Shown here one piece after another: positions 55,477-63,936 of a stretch of DNA of 64,000 bases. Position 1 is the stretch's first letter. The number at the start of each line of letters is the position of its first letter. The notes below the pieces were generated by a model. It made no database searches. It saw nothing but the letters and a program-made list of their open reading frames with translations, and had not been told where the DNA came from. A program made the translations under genes and the position numbers. Origin of the DNA: Microbacterium sp. AG1240 (GTDB lineage: Bacteria > Actinomycetota > Actinomycetes > Actinomycetales > Microbacteriaceae); the NCBI RefSeq assembly GCF_003635115.1, contig NZ_RBXJ01000003.1, positions 524,902-588,901 on the forward strand, given 5' to 3'.

Positions 55477-56730
55477 ATGCCCGTGAAAGGCGCCGACACC
55501 GCCGTGTATTCGCTCCTCCTGGCGATCATCTACATTGCCTTCATCAGCCTCGGACTCCCGGACTCCCTCGTCGGGGCCGGGTGGCCGGTGATGCACCAGG
55601 ACCTCGGCGTCCCGATCGCGTTCGCGGGCATCATCACGATGATCATCGCCGCCGGCACGATCCTGTCGAGCCTCGCGTCGGAGCGGGTCACGCGTCGCTT
55701 CGGCGTCGGTCTCGTGACGGCGGTCAGCATCGGTATGACCGGGGCTGCCCTGTTCGGATTCTCCGTCTCCGGTTCGTTCTGGATGCTGTGCCTCTGGGCC
55801 ATCCCTTACGGCCTGGGAGCGGGGGCCGTCGACGCGGCGTTGAACAACTACGTCGCCGTGCACTACGCGGCGCGTCACATGAACTGGCTGCACGGCTGCT
55901 GGGGGCTGGGCGCATCGATCAGTCCGTTCATCATGAGCTACGCGCTCACCGCCGGGCTGGGCTGGTCGAGCGCCTACCTCATCATCGGTGTCATCCAGGC
56001 GGCCCTCACCTTCGGCCTGCTGGTCAGCATCCCGCTTTGGCGGAAGGTCAACCCGCTCGCGCCGACCGATCACGCGGAAGCCGGCGCGGCCGAGGGGGCG
56101 GGAGAGGAGGCGCTCCGACGCGGTACCCACGTGCCGCTGGCAACGGCCCTGCGAATTCCGGGGGTCCTGCTGATCCTCGCCGCCTTCTTCGCGTACTGCG
56201 CCCTCGAGAGCACCGCGATCCTGTGGGCGTCGACGTACCTCGTCTCCGGTCGCGGCGTCGAACCGGCCACCGCCGCCGCGTTCGCCTCCCTCTTCCTCCT
56301 GGGCATCACCGCGGGGCGCTTCCTCGCCGGCTTCTTCGCCGATCGCATCGGCGACCAGCAGATGATCCGCGGTGGCTTCGCGACGGTCGGGATCGGCGTC
56401 GTCATGCTCGCGCTGCCGGTGGACACCACGGTGCTCGCGCTCGTCGGGCTCGTGGTGCTCGGTCTGGGATGCGCGCCCATCTACCCCGCGATCATCCACT
56501 CGACGCCGGTGAACTTCGGCCGCCGCAACTCGCAGGCCATCATCGGCGTCCAGATGGCGGCGGCCTACACCGGATCCACGCTGGCGCCGCCGTTGTTCGG
56601 TGCGGTCTCGACGTGGACGGGCGTGTGGATCCTCCCGATCTTCCTCGCGGTGCTGGTCGCTCTGGGGCTCGTGATGTCGGAGCGACTCAACCGTCTCGTG
56701 CGACGTCGGGATCTGACCGGGCAGCCCTAG
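55477..56730 (+). CDS. MFS transporter
   Basis: A 417-residue major facilitator with 12 predicted helices in two halves separated by a charged loop at about 190-215. The N-terminal half has GLPDSLVGAGWPVMHQDLGV and GAGAVDAALNNYVA; ITAGRFLAGFFADRIG in the second half is the family's conserved loop. The pattern resembles the fucose/glucose-type (FHS) group, so sugar transport is possible but unproven. ATG 55477; the ribosome-binding site is weak. Divergent from the acetyltransferase-TetR operon across a palindrome. Confidence 0.88.
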   Translation: MPVKGADTAVYSLLLAIIYIAFISLGLPDSLVGAGWPVMHQDLGVPIAFAGIITMIIAAGTILSSLASERVTRRFGVGLVTAVSIGMTGAALFGFSVSGSFWMLCLWAIPYGLGAGAVDAALNNYVAVHYAARHMNWLHGCWGLGASISPFIMSYALTAGLGWSSAYLIIGVIQAALTFGLLVSIPLWRKVNPLAPTDHAEAGAAEGAGEEALRRGTHVPLATALRIPGVLLILAAFFAYCALESTAILWASTYLVSGRGVEPATAAAFASLFLLGITAGRFLAGFFADRIGDQQMIRGGFATVGIGVVMLALPVDTTVLALVGLVVLGLGCAPIYPAIIHSTPVNFGRRNSQAIIGVQMAAAYTGSTLAPPLFGAVSTWTGVWILPIFLAVLVALGLVMSERLNRLVRRRDLTGQP

Positions 56731-56811
56731 CCGGAGAGGCACGGCGTGGACAGTTCCGGCCGCCGTGGCCATGTACGGGGTGAAGCTCCTCAGCAAGGAA
56801 GGCCATACCCC

Positions 56812-57447
56812 ATGAACGACATCGACCTCGAGAACCGTGTGCGGGATGCTGCGCCGCATCCCGCTGCGCTGAACGGGCTCGCTGCCCACCGCGCGCGCAT
56901 CATCGCCGAGGCGAGGGGGAGCGCTTCAGCCGTCTTCGATGCGCACGTGCAAGCGAACGAGCAGGATCTGCTGCGGTACTTCCAACGCCGTCTTCCCAAT
57001 GGCGCCGACGCGGCCGAAGCCTTCGGCGAACTGATGCTCCTGGCGTGGAGACTCCGCCGCCGGATCCCCGACGAGCCCGTGAACGCACGAATGTGGTTGT
57101 TCTCCGCCGCGCGCAACGTGCTTCGCGACTCGCGACCCACGTCGGCACGCCGCTCCGCGGCGGTCGCCCGTCTGGCCGACGACCTACGGACGCAGGCTCC
57201 GCCGCCCCGGGACGACGCTTCGGTCGAGGTGCAGGACGCGATCGATCGTTTGCCGGACGACGACGCCGAGCTCGTCCGGCTCACGTATTGGGAGGGCCTC
57301 GCCTCCCATGAGGCGGCCGCAGTGCTCGGCATCAATCCGTCGACGGCTCGCTCGCGGCTGTCGCGGGCGAAGCAACTGCTGCGCCTGGCGTTGGAAGAAG
57401 GAGATGAGGAGGAGGAATCCGCCCATGTACGAACCGCGTCCGTCTGA
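56812..57447 (+). CDS. ECF-like sigma-70 family sigma factor
   Basis: A 211-residue sigma factor. Region 2 is recognisable in FDAHVQANEQDLLRYFQRRLPNGADAAEAFGELMLLAWRLRRRIP and NARMWLFSAARNVLRDSRP; region 4 in LPDDDAELVRLTYWEGLASHEAAAVLGINPSTARSRLSRAKQLLR (each longer than one motif, given here by parts at about 43-115 and 145-190). The N-terminal ~40 residues are extra. The end is very acidic (EEGDEEEE). ATG 56812 has AAGGAAGG upstream. A 31-codon frame overlaps its end; no anti-sigma gene is found beside it. Confidence 0.85.
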   Translation: MNDIDLENRVRDAAPHPAALNGLAAHRARIIAEARGSASAVFDAHVQANEQDLLRYFQRRLPNGADAAEAFGELMLLAWRLRRRIPDEPVNARMWLFSAARNVLRDSRPTSARRSAAVARLADDLRTQAPPPRDDASVEVQDAIDRLPDDDAELVRLTYWEGLASHEAAAVLGINPSTARSRLSRAKQLLRLALEEGDEEEESAHVRTASV

Positions 57448-57520
57448 TCTCGACCTGCCTCCGACCGCGTCCATCCACGTCGTCATGCCCGACGCGAGCG
57501 TCGGGGGCGGCATCCGCTGA
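57425..57520 (+). CDS. 31-residue ORF overlapping the sigma gene end
   Basis: ATG 57425 lies inside the last codons of the sigma gene in another frame, eight bases after a strong GGAGGAGG. It encodes MYEPRPSDLDLPPTASIHVV plus eleven more residues ending GGGIR. In sigma-factor operons this place usually holds a second, longer gene, so it may be a truncated remnant or a real micro-protein. No homologue is known. Confidence 0.4.
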   Translation: MYEPRPSDLDLPPTASIHVVMPDASVGGGIR

Positions 57521-57633
57521 GGATCCCCTCCCGCCGCCGCGATCGGTTCTCGGGGGAGAGCCCACAACGGTGACGTGACGGATGTTTACGACTCGGATTG
57601 CGGGTGCGAGACCGACTGGTGAGGATCGGAACC

Positions 57634-58647
57634 GTGCGACTCATCTCTCCGTACTCTCCCGCATTCTTCGTCGAGCGCACCCGCTTCGATGTGGATTATC
57701 GACCCTCGGGCAACACCCGGATCACGACGAACTTCGCCAATCTCGCTCGGGGCGAGTCACGCGAGCAGAACCTTCGACGTGCGTTGCGCATGATCGACAA
57801 CCGCTTCAATGAGCTGGCCCACTGGGACAACGAAGACGGGGATCGGTATTCGCTCGACCTCGACATCGTGTCCGTGAAGGTGGATATCGACGAGCACGAT
57901 GCCGGCGATGCCTTCCCCCTCATCGAGATCCTCCAGACCACGATCGTGGACAGGGCGACGGGCGCGCGCATCCCGGGTGTCGTGGGCAACAATTTCTCGT
58001 CGTACGTCCGTGACTACGACTTCAGCGTCCTGCTCCCGGCGCACAACGAAGGGCGTTCCGACCTCGTCGTGCCGGTGGGCTTCGGCGACTTGCACGGGAA
58101 TCTCTTCCAGAGCTTCCTGCACTCGGATGTGTACGCGCAGCACTTCCCGAAGCGACCGGTCATCTGTCTGAGCGTCTCGAGCAAGAAGACCTACCACCGC
58201 ACCGACAACCGCCACCCCGTGCTGGGGGTCGAGTATCGCCAGGACGAGTATTCGTTGACCGATGAGTACTTCGCGAAGATGGGGATGCGGGTGCGCTACT
58301 TCCTGCCCGCGGGGAGCGTCGCGCCACTGGCCTTCTACTTCATCGGTGATCTGCTGAGCGATTACACCAACCTCGAGCTGATCTCGACGATCAGCACGAT
58401 GGAGACCTTCCAGAAGGTCTACCGACCGGAGATCTACAACGCCAACTCGGTCGCGGGGAAGCGATATCGACCGAGCCTGAGTACCGCGGACTACTCCACG
58501 ACCCGGATCGACTACGACCGGGTGGACAGGAGCCGGCTGGCGGTGGAGCAGGGGAGGTTCGCCGAGGAGAGGTTCATCGCGCCCCACCGGGAGGTCCTCG
58601 AGGAATGGTCCTCCCTCTACGGCGAGCGACAGGGAGCGCAGTCGTGA
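57634..58647 (+). CDS. mesX: DUF1852 protein, MesX (partner of MesD)
   Basis: A 337-residue DUF1852 protein. RFDVDYRPSGNTRITTNFAN, RMIDNRFNELAHWDN, VGNNFSSYVRDYDF and DLHGNLFQSFLHSDVY are characteristic blocks. In the literature DUF1852 (MesX) is required, with oxygen, by the short MetE-like methionine synthase MesD (recalled from work on folate-independent methionine synthases). The adjacent gene is such a short MetE. GTG 57634 is chosen: it has GAGGA eight bases upstream and leaves the normal N terminus; a TTG 36 bases earlier is possible. Its stop overlaps the next start. Confidence 0.85.
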   Translation: MRLISPYSPAFFVERTRFDVDYRPSGNTRITTNFANLARGESREQNLRRALRMIDNRFNELAHWDNEDGDRYSLDLDIVSVKVDIDEHDAGDAFPLIEILQTTIVDRATGARIPGVVGNNFSSYVRDYDFSVLLPAHNEGRSDLVVPVGFGDLHGNLFQSFLHSDVYAQHFPKRPVICLSVSSKKTYHRTDNRHPVLGVEYRQDEYSLTDEYFAKMGMRVRYFLPAGSVAPLAFYFIGDLLSDYTNLELISTISTMETFQKVYRPEIYNANSVAGKRYRPSLSTADYSTTRIDYDRVDRSRLAVEQGRFAEERFIAPHREVLEEWSSLYGERQGAQS

Positions 58648-59666
58648 CGAACCTGCTCCCCACATCGACCGCCGGGAGCCTGCCCAAGCCGTCGTGGCTC
58701 GCTCAGCCCGAGACCCTCTGGTCCGAATGGAGGCTGCGTGACGAGGAGTTGGCGGAGGGCAAGCGCGACGCCCTGCGTCTGTCGTTGGCGGATCAACGAG
58801 CGGCCGGCATCGACATCGTCAGCGATGGCGAGCAGACGCGGCAGCACTTCGTCACCACCTTCATCGAGCACCTCGGCGGCGTGGATTTCGAGAAACGCGA
58901 AACCGTCCGGATCCGCAATCGTTACGACGCGTCGGTCCCCACGGTCGTCGGGGCGGTGAGTCGCGAGAAGCCGGTGTTCGTGGACGACGCCCGTTTCCTG
59001 CGCTCGCAGACCGATCAGCCGATCAAGTGGGCCCTGCCCGGCCCCATGACGATGATCGACACCCTCTATGACGGGCATTACGGCAGTCGGGAGAAGCTGG
59101 CGTGGGAGTTCGCCACCATCCTCAATGAGGAGGCGAGGGAGCTCGAGGCGGCCGGCGTCGACATCATCCAGTTCGACGAGCCCTCCTTCAATGTCTTCTT
59201 CGACGAGGTCAAGGATTGGGGCGTCGCCGTGCTGGAACGGGCCATCGAGGGCCTCACCTGCGAGACAGCCGTCCACATCTGCTACGGGTACGGCATCACG
59301 GCGAACACCGACTGGAAGAAGACCCTCGGGTCGGAGTGGCGCCAGTACGAGGAGACCTTCCCCCGGCTCCGGGAGTCGAGCATCGATATCGTCTCGCTGG
59401 AGTGCCACAACTCCCGCGTCCCCATGGAGCTCCTGGAGCTCATCCGGGGGAAGAAGGTCATGGTCGGGGCCATCGACGTGGCCACCGACGCCGTCGAGAC
59501 GCCCGAGGCCGTGGCCGACACCCTGCGCCGTGCACTCCGGTTCGTCGATGCGGACAAGCTCTACCCCTCCACCAACTGCGGCATGGCGCCGCTGCGTCGG
59601 AGCCTTGCTCGCGCAAAGCTGACCGCGTTGGCAACGGGCGCCGGGATCGTGCGACGAGAGGTCTAG
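58644..59666 (+). CDS. mesD: core methionine synthase, MesD-type
   Basis: A 340-residue protein equal to the C-terminal catalytic half of MetE, without the N-terminal domain that binds folate. Zinc ligands are visible: His211 and Cys213 (HICYGYG), Glu253 (SLECHNS) and Cys312 (TNCGMAPL); FDEPSF and GSLPKP belong to the active site. It would methylate homocysteine from an unknown, non-folate methyl donor, working with MesX encoded just upstream. The start is GTG 58644, overlapping the mesX stop by four bases, so the pair is translationally coupled. Confidence 0.85.
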   Translation: MTNLLPTSTAGSLPKPSWLAQPETLWSEWRLRDEELAEGKRDALRLSLADQRAAGIDIVSDGEQTRQHFVTTFIEHLGGVDFEKRETVRIRNRYDASVPTVVGAVSREKPVFVDDARFLRSQTDQPIKWALPGPMTMIDTLYDGHYGSREKLAWEFATILNEEARELEAAGVDIIQFDEPSFNVFFDEVKDWGVAVLERAIEGLTCETAVHICYGYGITANTDWKKTLGSEWRQYEETFPRLRESSIDIVSLECHNSRVPMELLELIRGKKVMVGAIDVATDAVETPEAVADTLRRALRFVDADKLYPSTNCGMAPLRRSLARAKLTALATGAGIVRREV

Positions 59667-59682
59667 CGCTCGCCCGGTTGGC

Positions 59683-59688
59683 TAGCAT
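59683..59688 (+). promoter_or_regulatory. -10 hexamer of leaderless S4 gene
   Basis: TAGCAT, six bases, then ATG 59695, just beyond the mesD stop. Confidence 0.45.
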
Positions 59689-59694
59689 TCGGGG

Positions 59695-59922
59695 ATGGCA
59701 TCTTCTGGTCCCGTCGACGACGTCTCCATCGGCGGTGACGGCATCCGTCTCGGGCAGTTCGTGAAGTTCGCGGGTCTTCTCGACTCCGGAGGCGATGTGA
59801 AGGAAGCCATCATCGATGGCTACGTGGCCGTGAACGGCGAGGTCGATCGCCGTCGGGGCCGTCAGTTGCAGCTCGGCGACATCGTCACCTTCCAGGGGCG
59901 CAGCGTGCGCGTCCGCCCCTGA
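59695..59922 (+). CDS. RNA-binding S4 domain protein, YbcJ-like
   Basis: A 75-residue protein consisting of one S4 domain: IRLGQFVKFAGLLDSGGDVKEAIIDG then YVAVNGEVDRRRGRQLQLGDIV (two stretches, about 17-63). Small stand-alone S4 proteins bind structured RNA, including rRNA; the exact role is unknown. The leaderless hexamer supports ATG 59695. Not obviously linked to mesXD. Confidence 0.85.
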   Translation: MASSGPVDDVSIGGDGIRLGQFVKFAGLLDSGGDVKEAIIDGYVAVNGEVDRRRGRQLQLGDIVTFQGRSVRVRP

Positions 59923-60000
59923 GCGCCGCACCGCGGCGCCGTCGCGGGCGTCACGGGCGGCCGCTCGCGTCACGCAGTGTTTACGTGAGCGGGGGATGAC

Positions 60001-60038
60001 GCAACATCCCGGAAACAGGGGATGTGTGGGATGGAAAC
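60001..60038 (+). promoter_or_regulatory. GlnR-like binding site upstream of amt
   Basis: GCAAC (60001-60005), six bases, GAAAC (60012-60016), then a second GAAAC exactly 22 bases on (60034-60038). This matches the spacing of the actinobacterial GlnR box (GTNAC-N6-GAAAC repeated), with one half-site missing. TAGACC at about 60058 may be the -10. It points to nitrogen control of amt. Confidence 0.55.
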
Positions 60039-60101
60039 GGTGATTCGTCACTCTGTGTAGACCCGACGCACTTCTTGCGTCCCCGCAGAGAGGTCCTCGA
60101 G

Positions 60102-61370
60102 ATGGATCAAGGCAATACCGCATTCATTCTCATCGCAGCGGCGCTGGTGCTGTTGATGACACCCGGGCTCGCGTTCTTCTACGGCGGCCTCGTGAAGGCC
60201 AAGAGCGTGATCAGCATGATGATGCTGAGTTTCGGCGCCATGGGCCTGATCGGTGTCCTCTGGGTGCTCTACGGCTACGCGATCGCGTTCCCGGGCGCAG
60301 AGGGAACCGTCGCGCCCTGGGCGATCGACTGGTCGGCCGTCGGACTCACCAGCCTCCTCGAAACGCCCGAAGGGGCGGCATACCCGCCGCTGGCCTTCGT
60401 CGCCTTCCAGGCCACCTTCGCCATCATCACCGTCGCGCTGGTCTCCGGCGCGATCGCCGACCGGGCGAAGTTCGGATCGTGGATGATCTTCGCCGGCATC
60501 TGGGCGACGGTCGTCTACTTCCCGGTCGCCAGCTGGGTCTTCAACTTCGGCCTCGCCGAGGAGGGCGGCTTCGCGTACGGCGGATGGATCACGCACGGTC
60601 TGCAGGAGTGGATCGGCGTCGGTGCGATCGACTTCGCCGGTGGAACGGCTGTGCACATCAACGCCGGAGCGGCGGCCCTCGCCCTCGCGCTGGTGCTGGG
60701 CAAGCGCGTCGGATTCCAGAAGGGCGTCCACGTCCCCCACAACCCGCCGTTCGTGCTGCTCGGCGCGGGCCTGCTGTGGTTCGGCTGGTTCGGCTTCAAC
60801 GCGGGCTCCGAGCTCGCCGCCGACGGCACCGCCGCACTCGCCTTCGTCAACACGATCGCTGCCCCCGCGGCCGCCCTGCTCGCCTGGCTCGTCGTCGAGA
60901 AGATCAAGGACGGCAAGCCCACCTCGGTCGGCGCCGCATCCGGTGCGGTCGCCGGTCTCGTCGCGATCACCCCGGCCTGCGGTTCGCTCACCCCGGTGTG
61001 GGCCATCGTGCTCGGCCTCATCGCCGGTGCGGTCTGCGCCCTCGCGATCGAGCTGAAGTTCAAGCTCGGCTTCGACGACTCGCTCGACGTCGTGGGCATC
61101 CACCTCGTCGGCGGCCTTATCGGAACCCTGTACCTCGGCTTCTTCGCCATCGACACCGGCCTGTTCATGGGCGGCGACGGAACGCAGCTGCTGGCACAGG
61201 CGATCGCCGCCTTCGCGGTACTGATCTACTCGTTCGTCCTCGCCTACATCATCGGCTTCGCCATCGAGAAGACGATCGGCTTCCGCGTGAAGAACGAAGA
61301 CGAGATCGCAGGCATCGACACCGTCGTCCACGGCGAAGAGGGTTACGTCCTCGCCGACGGCAGGGCCTGA
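60102..61370 (+). CDS. amt: ammonium transporter
   Basis: A 422-residue Amt/Mep/Rh channel with 11 helices and an outside N terminus. FFYGGLVKAKSVISMMM, DFAGGTAVHINAG (with the first pore His), WFGWFGFNAGSE and GIHLVGGLIGTLY-type sequence (second pore His; here GIHLVGG) are conserved. The C-terminal cytoplasmic tail is present. ATG 60102 has GAGAGG about 12 bases upstream. No glnK or glnD gene follows, unlike in many actinobacteria. A GlnR-like site lies about 65 bp upstream. Confidence 0.95.
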   Translation: MDQGNTAFILIAAALVLLMTPGLAFFYGGLVKAKSVISMMMLSFGAMGLIGVLWVLYGYAIAFPGAEGTVAPWAIDWSAVGLTSLLETPEGAAYPPLAFVAFQATFAIITVALVSGAIADRAKFGSWMIFAGIWATVVYFPVASWVFNFGLAEEGGFAYGGWITHGLQEWIGVGAIDFAGGTAVHINAGAAALALALVLGKRVGFQKGVHVPHNPPFVLLGAGLLWFGWFGFNAGSELAADGTAALAFVNTIAAPAAALLAWLVVEKIKDGKPTSVGAASGAVAGLVAITPACGSLTPVWAIVLGLIAGAVCALAIELKFKLGFDDSLDVVGIHLVGGLIGTLYLGFFAIDTGLFMGGDGTQLLAQAIAAFAVLIYSFVLAYIIGFAIEKTIGFRVKNEDEIAGIDTVVHGEEGYVLADGRA

Positions 61371-61482
61371 GACACACACGTACGAACACGGTGCACCGGG
61401 TGGCTCTCGCCGCCCGGTGCACCGGTCGTCGGTGGGCGCGACGGGCGTCCGCCTCCCCCTGCGACTTCAGAGGATCGACCCC

Positions 61483-62052
61483 GTGGACGTTCTCTCCCTC
61501 CTCCAGTTGCCTCCGCAGCATCTGAGCGACGGCATCGGCACCCTGCGCGACATCTGGACCGACGGTGGCGCCGGAGCGAGTCTGCGCTGGCTGCTGCGCC
61601 TGGTCGAGCTGCGCAGCCCCTACGGGAAGATCTATGCGCCGGCCGGCACCGAGCAGCTGATCATCGGAATCTCGGGCCCGCAGGTGCGGATCGGAGCGGG
61701 GCGGGGGGTGCCCCTGCGTCGCGACAGGGCGCTGGCGCAAGACGCGGCGCTGATCGAGATGCATCGCCCCCTCGACCGGCCGGGCGGCACGAGCCGCCTG
61801 CTCGTGCTGGCCTTCGATCCTCATGTGGTCTCGGCCAGGGCCACGTTCGACGATCTCGACGGAGATCGCGCGGTCGAGGTCGGTACCGAGGCGATCGTGG
61901 TGTTGAAGGGACACGTCGAGCACGACGGCAAGCGTCTCAATCCGCAGTCGGTGTCGATCCTGCGCGCCCCGGTCGCCGATGGGCTGCACGCCCAGGGCGC
62001 CCGCATCCTCACTCTGCAGTTCACCGACGTGCGGGAGAGCGTGCGGGGCTGA
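61483..62052 (+). CDS. unknown protein, possibly cupin-fold
   Basis: A 189-residue soluble protein starting at GTG with GAGGA eight bases upstream. Predicted beta-rich content (LIIGISGPQVRIG, LLVLAFDPHVV, AIVVLKGHVEHDG) suggests a cupin or similar barrel, but no clear metal motif is seen. No family can be named. It lies between amt and the aldehyde dehydrogenase, in the same direction, with 112 bp to amt; an operon cannot be shown. Confidence 0.55.
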   Translation: MDVLSLLQLPPQHLSDGIGTLRDIWTDGGAGASLRWLLRLVELRSPYGKIYAPAGTEQLIIGISGPQVRIGAGRGVPLRRDRALAQDAALIEMHRPLDRPGGTSRLLVLAFDPHVVSARATFDDLDGDRAVEVGTEAIVVLKGHVEHDGKRLNPQSVSILRAPVADGLHAQGARILTLQFTDVRESVRG

Positions 62053-62194
62053 CGAGCGGACGGATGGGCCGTACTTTCGACGCAAGGGCGATCGAAGATC
62101 GTCTCATGTACGCGACGTCCATCGGCGCTCGGCGGGTCTCTGGCGAGAATGGCGAGGAAGTCGCTACCGCTCGCGTTCGAACCGAAGGAGTCCC

Positions 62195-63667
62195 GTGTCA
62201 GACAACAGAGAGTCCGAGCTGCTGGCATCCGTTCCCGACGGGCTCTTCATCGGCGGGGAGTGGCGCACCGCCGAGGGCGGCAAGACACTCGACGTCATAG
62301 ACCCTTCGACCGGTGCCGTCATCCGAACGATCGCCGATGCATCGGTGGCCGATGGAGAAGCGGCGATGGATGCTGCGGTCGCAGCCTTCCCCGCGTGGGC
62401 GGCCACCCCCGCGCGCGAGCGCGGCGAGATCCTGCGTCGCGCGTTCGATCTGCTTCAGGCGCGCAAAGAGGACGTCGCGCTCCTGATGACGCTGGAGATG
62501 GGCAAGCCTCTCGCCGAGGCGCGCGGCGAGGTGGTCTACGGCGGTGAGTTCCTGCGCTGGTTCAGCGAAGAGGCGCCGCGCATCCAGGGGCGGTACGGGC
62601 CGAACCCCGAGGGCACCGGGCGGATGATCGTCTCGCAGCATCCGGTCGGCCCCTGCTTCCTCATCACCCCCTGGAACTTTCCGCTCGCCATGGCCACGCG
62701 GAAGATCGCACCGGCCCTCGCCGCCGGGTGCACGGTCGTGATCAAGCCGGCGGAGCTGACCCCGCTGACCACCCTTCTGTTCGTCCGCCTGCTGGAGGAG
62801 GCCGGACTGCCCGCCGGAGTGGTCAACGTGATCACCACGTCGACGTCGGGAGCGGTGTCCGAGCCGATCATCCGCGACCCTCGCCTTCGGAAGCTCTCGT
62901 TCACCGGTTCGACGCCGGTAGGGCGCAAGCTGCTCGAGCAGGCGTCGGCGGGGGTGCTGCGCACGTCGATGGAGCTCGGCGGCAACGCACCCTTCGTCGT
63001 TTTCGACGACGCGGATCTCGATAAGGCCGTCGACGGTGCGATGGCGGCGAAGTTCCGCAACATCGGGCAAGCCTGCACGGCAGCGAACCGCTTCATCGTG
63101 CACCGCTCGCTCGCCGGGGAGTTCGCGCGGCGGGTCACCGAGCGCGTGGAGCAGTTGCGCATCGGTCGCGGAACCGACGACGGCGTGACGATCGGTCCGC
63201 TCATCGACCAGCGCGCGATCGACAAGGCATCCGCCCTGGTGGGCGATGCCCTGGAGAGGGGCGCGACCCTGAACACGGGTGGCTCAGCGATCCCGGGAGC
63301 CGGCACGTTCTACGAGCCCACGGTGCTGAGCGACGTGAGGGAAGGCAGCGACATCCTCCGTGAGGAGATCTTCGGGCCCGTCCTCGCGATCGTTCCGTTC
63401 GACGACGAGGACGAGGCCGTGCGGTTGGCCAACGACACCGAGTACGGACTGGTGTCGTACGTCTACACCGAGAGCCTCGCCCGGGGTCAGCGGATGATCG
63501 AGAAGTTGGAGACCGGGATGATGGGCCTGAACGTGGGCGTCGTCTCGAACGCAGCGGCGCCGTTCGGCGGGTGGAAGCAGTCGGGGCTTGGTCGGGAGGG
63601 GGGCGCGGAGGGCATCCACGAGTACCTCCAGACCAAGTACACGCTGACCCCGAACCCCTCGGCCTGA
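62195..63667 (+). CDS. NAD(P)-dependent succinate-semialdehyde dehydrogenase-type ALDH
   Basis: A 490-residue aldehyde dehydrogenase. PWNFPLAMATRKIAPALAAG, the cofactor Lys in VIKPAE, FTGSTPVG, the base Glu in MELGGNAP, the nucleophile in GQACTAANR and EEIFGPV are all present; NIGQACTA and PFGGWKQSGLGREGG resemble GabD-type enzymes oxidising succinate semialdehyde to succinate. The exact substrate is inference. GTG 62195 has GAAGGAG five bases upstream. It is the last protein gene before the rRNA promoter region. Confidence 0.88.
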   Translation: MSDNRESELLASVPDGLFIGGEWRTAEGGKTLDVIDPSTGAVIRTIADASVADGEAAMDAAVAAFPAWAATPARERGEILRRAFDLLQARKEDVALLMTLEMGKPLAEARGEVVYGGEFLRWFSEEAPRIQGRYGPNPEGTGRMIVSQHPVGPCFLITPWNFPLAMATRKIAPALAAGCTVVIKPAELTPLTTLLFVRLLEEAGLPAGVVNVITTSTSGAVSEPIIRDPRLRKLSFTGSTPVGRKLLEQASAGVLRTSMELGGNAPFVVFDDADLDKAVDGAMAAKFRNIGQACTAANRFIVHRSLAGEFARRVTERVEQLRIGRGTDDGVTIGPLIDQRAIDKASALVGDALERGATLNTGGSAIPGAGTFYEPTVLSDVREGSDILREEIFGPVLAIVPFDDEDEAVRLANDTEYGLVSYVYTESLARGQRMIEKLETGMMGLNVGVVSNAAAPFGGWKQSGLGREGGAEGIHEYLQTKYTLTPNPSA

Positions 63668-63695
63668 GGCGCGACACGCCCGGGACGCACCGTGA

Positions 63696-63725
63696 TTGGA
63701 CGAGTGCGGGATCCCGGCTTAGAGT
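63696..63725 (+). promoter_or_regulatory. upstream promoter P1 of probable rRNA operon
   Basis: TTGGAC (63696-63701), an 18-base spacer and TAGAGT (63720-63725). Confidence 0.5.
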
Positions 63726-63908
63726 TATATCTGTTCGCCCCAAAGGGTTGAGCGGAGAGGCCGACAGGCCCCGCCCCCTCAAGTGGACGAACATCCCGAT
63801 CTGGTCAGGCTCTTGAGCGTGACCGACCGCAAGGTCTATGATCAGGAGCCCGGTCACTCCGACCGAGTCAATCAACACTCTTCTCGCTTCGGCGGCTGAG
63901 ACGCGGAT

Positions 63909-63936
63909 TTGACAGTCGGTGTGGGTGGGATAAGGT
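63909..63936 (+). promoter_or_regulatory. downstream promoter P2 of probable rRNA operon
   Basis: A perfect -35 TTGACA (63909-63914), a 16-base spacer and TAAGGT (63931-63936). The short spacer with a consensus -35 is typical of strong stable-RNA promoters. Confidence 0.65.

Noticed and set aside
57521..57633. SAM riboswitch upstream of mesXD
   Set aside because: Looked for SAM-I and SAM-IV core sequences in the 113-bp gap; none is recognisable.
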